Origin: Roseomonas genomospecies 6
Lineage (GTDB): Bacteria; Pseudomonadota; Alphaproteobacteria; Azospirillales; Azospirillaceae
Length of the DNA stretch: 64,000 nucleotides
NCBI RefSeq assembly: GCF_008365375.1
Contig: NZ_QOKW01000006.1
Span: 1-64,000, forward strand
Direction: 5' to 3'
In this document: positions 61,895-64,000 of the stretch, piece by piece
Layout of the letters: the number at the start of each line of letters is the position of its first letter
Numbering within the stretch: position 1 is the stretch's first letter
The notes under the pieces: model-generated
Database searches by the model: none
What the model was told of the DNA's origin: nothing
Seen by the model: the letters and a program-made list of their open reading frames with translations, nothing else
Program-made: the position numbers and the translations under genes

Positions 61895-62523
61895 CGCCGC
61901 CCCTCCGGTCGTCCCCGTCATCGTCCCTGCCGTCCTCCCGGAGCGCGGCGCCGGTTCCGCCCGGCTGCCTGTCCGTCATCGTCACCTATCTGGAGATGAC
62001 GGCGCCGCCGGCCCATGCGCCCCTGCCCCGCCCGGCGGGCGACGTGGCGGTGGTGCGGGCCAACCCGCCGACCGCCTCCTATTACCGCTATCTCTACGAC
62101 ACGGTGGGCGAGCCCTGGTTGTGGCATGAGCGGCGGCGCATGCCGATGCCGGAATTGGGACGCATCGTCACCGACCCGCGGGTGGAGATCTGGGTCCTCC
62201 ATGTGAACGGCACGCCTGCCGGCTATGCCGAGATCGACCGGCGGGACGAGGACACCGATCTGGCCTATTTCGGGCTGATCCCGGACTTCATCGGTCTGCG
62301 CCTCGGCCCCTGGCTGCTCGACACCGCGATCCGGCTGGCTTGGCAGGGCGGGACGGCCCGGCTTCTCGTCAACACCTGCACCTTCGACCATCCGAAGGCG
62401 CTGCCGCTCTACCAGTCCATGGGGTTCGTGCCCTACCGCCATGTGACCCGCGAGATCCGCGATCCCCGTGTCCAGGGATGGCTGCCGCGGACCTCGGCGC
62501 CGCACATTCCGATCATCGAGTAG
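61870..62523 (+). CDS. GNAT-family N-acetyltransferase
   Basis: 217 aa. A Ser/Pro-rich N-terminus (~35 residues) precedes VIVTYLEMTAPPAHAPLPRP, which belongs to the conserved domain, so the upstream ATG 61870 is kept. YYRYLYDTVGEPWLWHERRR, VLHVNGTPAGYAEIDRRDED, DLAYFGLIPDFIGLRLGPWL and TCTFDHPKALPLYQSMGFVP fit a distinct GNAT subgroup with a modified motif A. Overlap of 25 bp with the preceding gene implies coupling. The stop codon falls in the first copy of a 16-bp tandem repeat. Confidence 0.82.
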   Translation: MAEDRFSLTPPLRSSPSSSLPSSRSAAPVPPGCLSVIVTYLEMTAPPAHAPLPRPAGDVAVVRANPPTASYYRYLYDTVGEPWLWHERRRMPMPELGRIVTDPRVEIWVLHVNGTPAGYAEIDRRDEDTDLAYFGLIPDFIGLRLGPWLLDTAIRLAWQGGTARLLVNTCTFDHPKALPLYQSMGFVPYRHVTREIRDPRVQGWLPRTSAPHIPIIE

Positions 62524-62554
62524 GCCGATCATCGAGTAGGCCGATCATCGAATA
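62511..62554 (+). repeat. 16-bp tandem repeat (2.75 copies) across a stop codon
   Basis: The unit GATCATCGAGTAGGCC repeats from about 62511 to 62542, then a diverged partial copy GATCATCGAATAAT follows. Two full copies carry TAG, the first being the GNAT stop, and the third carries TAA. Confidence 0.88.
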
Positions 62555-62595
62555 ATCCCCCTCACGGGTCCTCCCACGGCCAGGAATCCGACGCC

Positions 62596-63540
62596 ATGAT
62601 GAAGGGCATCCTGTTCGCGTTCCTGGCCTTCGCCTTCTTCGCCTGGGGCGATGCGCTGGTGAAGGCAATCGGGCATGGGCTGGACCCGTTCGAAGTCACC
62701 TTCTTCGCCTACATTTTGCCGCTGCTGCTCTCCCCCGTCTTCATGACGAAGGGGGACCGGATCGGCGACCTGCTGCGCTGGAACCGGCCCTGGCTGATGA
62801 CGGTGCGGCTGATCTTCGTGGCGGCCTCCACCCCGCTCAGCGTCATGTCGTTCCGAAGCCTTCCCTTCGCGGAAGCCTTCGCGATGATCTTCCTGATGCC
62901 CAGCCTCGTCACGCTTCTGTCGATCCTGGTGCTGAAGGAGCCGGTGCGCTGGCGCCGCCGGCTGGCCATCGGAGCGGCCTTCATCGGCGTGCTGATCGTC
63001 GCCCGCCCCGGCTTCCGCGAGCTTCTGCCCGGCCATTTCGCGGCGCTGGGCTGCGCCCTCAGCTCCGCCGTGGTGGTGGTCACCGGACGCATGATCGGGC
63101 ATTCGGAGAAGCGCTTCACCCTGATCGGGACGGTCTTCCTGTCCACTGCCCTGGCATCCGGCCTCCTGATGATCCCCGGCTTCGAATGGCCGACGCGCGA
63201 TCAATGGATTCTGACCATCGGCTTCGCGACGACGACGTTCGCCGCCCAGGCGCTGTTCACCCTGGCCGCCGCCTACGCTCCCGCCGACCGCGTGGGGGCG
63301 GCCCAATACAGCCAGATCCTCTGGGCGCTGGCCATCGGGGCGATCTTCTTCGACGAGTGGCCGGACCTGCTCTCTCTGCTCGGCATCGTCATCGTCGTCG
63401 GCTCCGGGCTGTTCATCTTCGCCCGCGAACACGCCCGGCACCCGGACCCGGTTCCCGAGCCCCCGGAGGACGAGGTCAGCTCAGAATCTCTCCCAGAGCG
63501 GCCACCAGAGCCCGGTTTTCCTCCTCCAGCCCAACGGTGA
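62596..63540 (+). CDS. DMT-superfamily (EamA) transporter
   Basis: 314 aa with ten hydrophobic segments in two EamA repeats: ILFAFLAFAFFAWGDALVKA ... LLSILVLKEPVRWRRRLAIG, and LGCALSSAVVVVTGRMIGHS ... YSQILWALAIGAIFFDEWPD. The conserved E-P/E-W ends of helices are typical. Substrate unknown, often metabolites or amino acids. The last ~35 residues are Pro/Glu-rich. Its 3' end overlaps the convergent hisC by 65 bp. Confidence 0.88.
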   Translation: MMKGILFAFLAFAFFAWGDALVKAIGHGLDPFEVTFFAYILPLLLSPVFMTKGDRIGDLLRWNRPWLMTVRLIFVAASTPLSVMSFRSLPFAEAFAMIFLMPSLVTLLSILVLKEPVRWRRRLAIGAAFIGVLIVARPGFRELLPGHFAALGCALSSAVVVVTGRMIGHSEKRFTLIGTVFLSTALASGLLMIPGFEWPTRDQWILTIGFATTTFAAQALFTLAAAYAPADRVGAAQYSQILWALAIGAIFFDEWPDLLSLLGIVIVVGSGLFIFAREHARHPDPVPEPPEDEVSSESLPERPPEPGFPPPAQR

Positions 63541-64000
63541 TCCGCAGGCAGTCGGCCAATCCGTAATCCTGGGTCGGCTTCACCAGGATGCCCCGGCGGG
63601 CCAGATGGTCCAGCACCGCCTGCACGCCCAGCGACGGGTCGGTCGGGATGCGCGCCAGGATGAAGTTGCAGACGCTGGGATAGACGCGCACGCCGAGTTG
63701 CTCCAGCTCGTGGCTCAGCCAGGGCAACCACGCGCTGTTGTGGGCGAAGGTCGCCTCCTCATGCTCGGTGTCCCCGATGGCGGCTTCCGCCGCGGCCTGG
63801 GCGGCGATGCCGACGTTGAAGGGGCCGCGCGTCTGGTTGATCGCCTCGATCACGCCCGCCGGACCATAGGCCCAGCCGACGCGCAGCCCGGCCAGCCCGT
63901 GCAGCTTGGAAAAGGTGCGCACCATCAGCACGTTGTCGGAGTGCTCGACGATCTCCGTCCCGTCGCTGTAGTTGTCGCGGCGGCAATAGTCGGCGTAGGC
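63476..64000 (-). CDS. hisC: Histidinol-phosphate aminotransferase, C-terminal part (runs off window)
   Basis: 174 residues are visible; the 5' end lies beyond 64000. AYADYCRRDNYSD and VRTFSKLHGLAGLRVGWAYG (PLP-lysine in TFSK), FNVGIAAQAAAEAAIGD, NFILARIPTD and LRITVGLEEENRALVAALGE are typical of HisC-family class I/II aminotransferases. It converts imidazole-acetol phosphate to histidinol phosphate, though some relatives use aromatic amino acids. Partial gene, so precise assignment is provisional. Confidence 0.85.
   Translation of the reverse strand, partial: AYADYCRRDNYSDGTEIVEHSDNVLMVRTFSKLHGLAGLRVGWAYGPAGVIEAINQTRGPFNVGIAAQAAAEAAIGDTEHEEATFAHNSAWLPWLSHELEQLGVRVYPSVCNFILARIPTDPSLGVQAVLDHLARRGILVKPTQDYGLADCLRITVGLEEENRALVAALGEILS

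Overview
The window is GC-rich alphaproteobacterial chromosomal DNA. It most resembles Rhodospirillales, and Azospirillum is my best guess. The reasons are the pcm-tolC-popZ-valS block, a MucR-type zinc-finger regulator, an RpoH sigma factor, the order SDR-uvrC-pgsA followed by molybdenum-cofactor genes, and a rlpA-dacC-tmk-holB-metG-tatD housekeeping run. Genus assignment is inference. Nothing looks like a prophage, integrative element, CRISPR array or insertion sequence. Coding density is high and I see no clearly broken gene.

Layout. 1-515: end of an rRNA operon (23S 3' end, 5S, terminator). 0.6-5.6 kb: YkgJ-type cysteine-cluster protein, an orphan protein, a PTR1/FolM-like pteridine reductase, uvrC and pgsA. 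5.8-8.6 kb: Moco genes mobB-moeA-moaD-moaE, interrupted by two dense arrays of DNA hairpins. 8.7-12.5 kb: MORN-repeat secreted protein, LysE exporter, secreted alpha/beta hydrolase, an orphan gene behind a Fur-like palindrome, and a GNAT. 12.8-17.6 kb: a 56-residue small protein, a globin-coupled chemoreceptor, rpoH, a Pat-like acetyltransferase, mucR and HU. 18-25.5 kb: TerC membrane protein, a NT5C-type nucleotidase, acetoacetyl-CoA synthetase, a pyruvyl-transferase-like protein paired with an FAD oxidoreductase, and a ferric-reductase-like flavocytochrome.

25.6-35.2 kb is a polyamine region. It holds an unknown 343-residue protein, PuuB (minus strand), PuuA (plus strand, divergent), the putrescine ABC transporter potFGHI, and agmatine deiminase. 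Together they point to putrescine uptake, gamma-glutamylation and oxidation, with agmatine as a second source. 35.4-38.9 kb: a Q/T-rich small protein, a PP2C phosphatase, a DUF4384-like exported protein and a LprI-like exported protein.

38.9-47.1 kb is a long minus-strand housekeeping run: ydcF, rlpA, dacC, tmk, holB, metG, tatD and an MBL-fold hydrolase. 47.2-55.3 kb: a HAMP chemoreceptor facing valS, popZ (23 consecutive prolines), tolC, a rhodanese and pcm. 55.5-56.9 kb: tRNA-Cys, tRNA-Asn and three small orphan genes. 57-64 kb: a trypsin-fold PDZ protein that has lost its catalytic triad, a NUDIX hydrolase, cysK, AlaX, sseA, two GNATs, a DMT transporter and the 3' part of hisC running off the window.

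The observations most worth following are the hairpin arrays inside the Moco cluster, six or more tandem duplications of 13-16 bp scattered mostly at gene edges, the triad-less HtrA-like protein, a DnaA-box pair in an AT-rich gap before uvrC, the Fur-box orphan, and nested palindromes in the cysK promoter region. No wholly new multi-gene system is evident.
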